Below the pieces are notes generated by a model that did not search any database, was not told where the DNA came from, and was given only the letters and a program-made list of their open reading frames with translations. Of a stretch of 64,000 bases of DNA, positions 62,171-64,000 are shown piece after piece. Source of the DNA: Diadophis punctatus similis (lineage: Eukaryota; Chordata; Lepidosauria; Squamata; Dipsadidae); the NCBI GenBank assembly GCA_023053685.1, contig JALIGW010000026.1, positions 1,295,384 to 1,359,383 of the forward strand, given 5' to 3'. Made by a program: the position numbers and the translations under genes. Each line of letters opens with the position of its first letter. Position 1 is the stretch's first letter.

Positions 62171-64000
62171 AGAATAGAATAGAATAGAATAGAATAGAAT
62201 AGAATAGAATAGAATAGAATAGAATAGAATAGAATAGAAATTAGGAATAGAATAGAATAGAATAGGAATATAGAATAGAATAGAATAGAATAGAATAGAA
62301 TAGAATAGAATAGAATAGAATAGAATAGAAATTAGGAATAGAATAGAATAGAATAGGAATATAGAATAGAATAGAATAGAATAGAATAGAATAGAATAGA
62401 ATAGAATAGAATAGAATATAGAATAGAAGAATAGAAAATAGAATAGAATAGAATAATAAAATAGAATAGAAAATAGAATAGAATAGAAAATAGAATAGAG
62501 AGAAGAGAAGAGAAGAGAATAGAGAACAGAATAGAGAACAGAATGGATAGAATAGAATAGAATAGAATAGGAATATAGAATAGAATAGAATAGAATAGAA
62601 TAGAATAGAATAGAATAGAATAGAATAGAATAGAATAGAAATTAGGAATAGAATAGAATAGAATAGAATAGAATAGAATAGAATAGAATAGAATAGAATA
62701 GAATAGAAATTAGGAATAGAATAGAATTAGAATAGAATAGAATAGAATAGAATAGAATAGAATAGAATATAGAATAGAAGAATAGAAAATAGAATAGAAT
62801 AGAATAATAAAATAGAATAGAAAATAGAATAGAATAGAAAATAGAATAGAGAGAAGAGAAGAGAATAGAGAATAGAATAGAGAACAGAATGGATAGAATA
62901 GAATAGAATAGAATAGAATAGGAATATAGAATAGAATAGAATAGAATAGAATAGAAATTAGGAATAGAATAGAATTAGAATAGAATAGAATAGAATAGAA
63001 TAGAATAGAATAGAATAGAATAGAATAGAATGGATAGAATAGAATAGAATATAGAATAGAAGAATAGAAAATAGAATAGAATAGAATAATAAAATAGAAT
63101 AGAAAATAGAATAGAATAGAAAATAGAATAGAGAGAAGAGAAGAGAAGAGAAGAGAAGAGAAGAGAAGAGAAGAGAATAGAATAGAATAGAATAGAATAG
63201 AATAGAATAGAATAGAATAGAATATGGAATGGAATGGAATGGAATGGAATGGAATAGAATAGAATAGAATAGAATAGAATAGAATAGAATAGAATAGAAT
63301 GGATAGAATAGAATAGAATATAGAATAGAAGAATAGAAAATAGAATAGAATAGAATAATAAAATAGAATAGAAAATAGAATAGAATAGAAAATAGAATAG
63401 AGAGAAGAGAAGAGAAGAGAATAGAGAATAGAATAGAGAACAGAATGGATAGAATAGAATAGAATAGAATAGGAATATAGAATAGAATAGAATAGAATAG
63501 AATAGAATAGAATAGAATAGAATAGAATAGAAATTAGGAATAGAATAGAATAGAATAGAATAGAATAGAATAGAATAGAATAGAAATTAGGAATAGAATA
63601 GAATTAGAATAGAATAGAATAGAATAGAATAGAATAGAATAGAATAGAAATTAGGAATAGAATAGAATTAGAATAGAATAGAATAGAATAGAATAGAATA
63701 GAATAGAATATAGAATAGAAGAATAGAAAATAGAATAGAATAGAATAATAAAATAGAATAGAAAATAGAATAGAATAGAAAATAGAATAGAGAGAAGAGA
63801 AGAGAAGAGAAGAGAAGAGAAGAGAAGAGAAGAGAATAGAATAGAATAGAATAGAATAGAATAGAATAGAATAGAATATGGAATGGAATGGAATGGAATG
63901 GAATGGAATAGAATAGAATAGAATAGAATAGAATAGAATAGAATAGAATGGATAGAATAGAATAGAATAATAAAATAGAATAGAAAATAGAATAGAATAG
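62171..64000. repeat. AATAG-family satellite-like array with higher-order units, runs off the window
   Basis: 1.83 kb of AATAG units with ordered variant blocks: AAATTAGG, AATAATAAAATAG, (AGAAG)n, GGATAG and (GGAAT)n. AATAATAAAATAG recurs at 62452, 62803, 63085, 63354, 63744 and 63966. The (AGAAG)n and (GGAAT)n modules recur together about 655-660 bp apart (63131/63790; 63226/63880). Confidence 0.97.

Noticed and set aside
63226..63260. Human-type satellite II/III because of GGAATGGAAT
   Set aside because: Only about six GGAAT units embedded in AATAG repeats; a local variant, not that satellite.
62171..64000. CRISPR-like or centromeric array
   Set aside because: Units are 5-bp microsatellite variants without repeat-spacer structure; it is a eukaryotic nuclear array, and centromere identity cannot be inferred from sequence alone.

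Overview
The window is nuclear DNA of a squamate reptile, most likely an advanced (colubroid) snake. The evidence is the repeat content: Sauria-type tRNA SINEs, a Bov-B (RTE) LINE, many CR1 3' ends, snake L3/CR1-type LINEs whose 3' end runs straight into an (AATAG)n microsatellite, and very long microsatellites of many kinds. I find no convincing protein-coding gene, rRNA, tRNA or CRISPR array. The long open frames are either translated microsatellites (poly-Ser, poly-Phe/Leu, Arg/Glu, His/Pro runs) or decayed LINE open reading frames. The species call is an inference.

Layout. 0-9.7 kb: interleaved SINEs, CR1 fragments and small DNA transposons, with one long CR1 reverse-transcriptase remnant (7.4-8.5 kb, minus) split from its 3' end by a nested snake LINE. 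9.7-20.6 kb: long pyrimidine tracts, a 153-bp tandem repeat (11.4 kb), a Bov-B reverse-transcriptase remnant (13.6-14.3 kb) broken by an (AATAG)n insertion, and a 3' L1 fragment (15.3-16.1 kb) inside a DNA transposon. 20.6-26.2 kb: CR1 fragments, palindromic MITEs, a second snake LINE and a tandem duplication of about 360 bp. 26.6-30.4 kb: four large GAA/TTC arrays, two in each orientation. 30.4-41 kb: MITEs, CR1, a solo LTR with a 5-bp target duplication, and a second 153-bp repeat locus. 41.5-43.5 kb: the only extended CpG-rich unique block, the best candidate for a promoter or first exon. 43.8-46.5 kb: a seven-copy amplification of a CR1 3' end and an exact 67-bp array inside a SINE. 47-61.5 kb: more CR1, Bov-B 3' ends beside (ATCC)n, and several hAT-like MITEs with readable 8-bp target duplications. 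62.17 kb to the end: an AATAG-family array with higher-order structure that runs off the window.

The elements form a readable nesting record: Sauria SINE into an older SINE, MITE into Sauria SINE, MITE into CR1, L1 into MITE, snake LINE into CR1 and into Bov-B, LTR into CR1. Several junctions keep target-site duplications. The most interesting non-routine signal is a hammerhead-ribozyme-like motif in three dispersed loci (13.4, 19.2 and 31.7 kb), of the kind carried by Penelope-like retroelements. One copy keeps CUGAUGA and GAAAC intact, and another keeps a complete stem II. No complete new gene system is visible.
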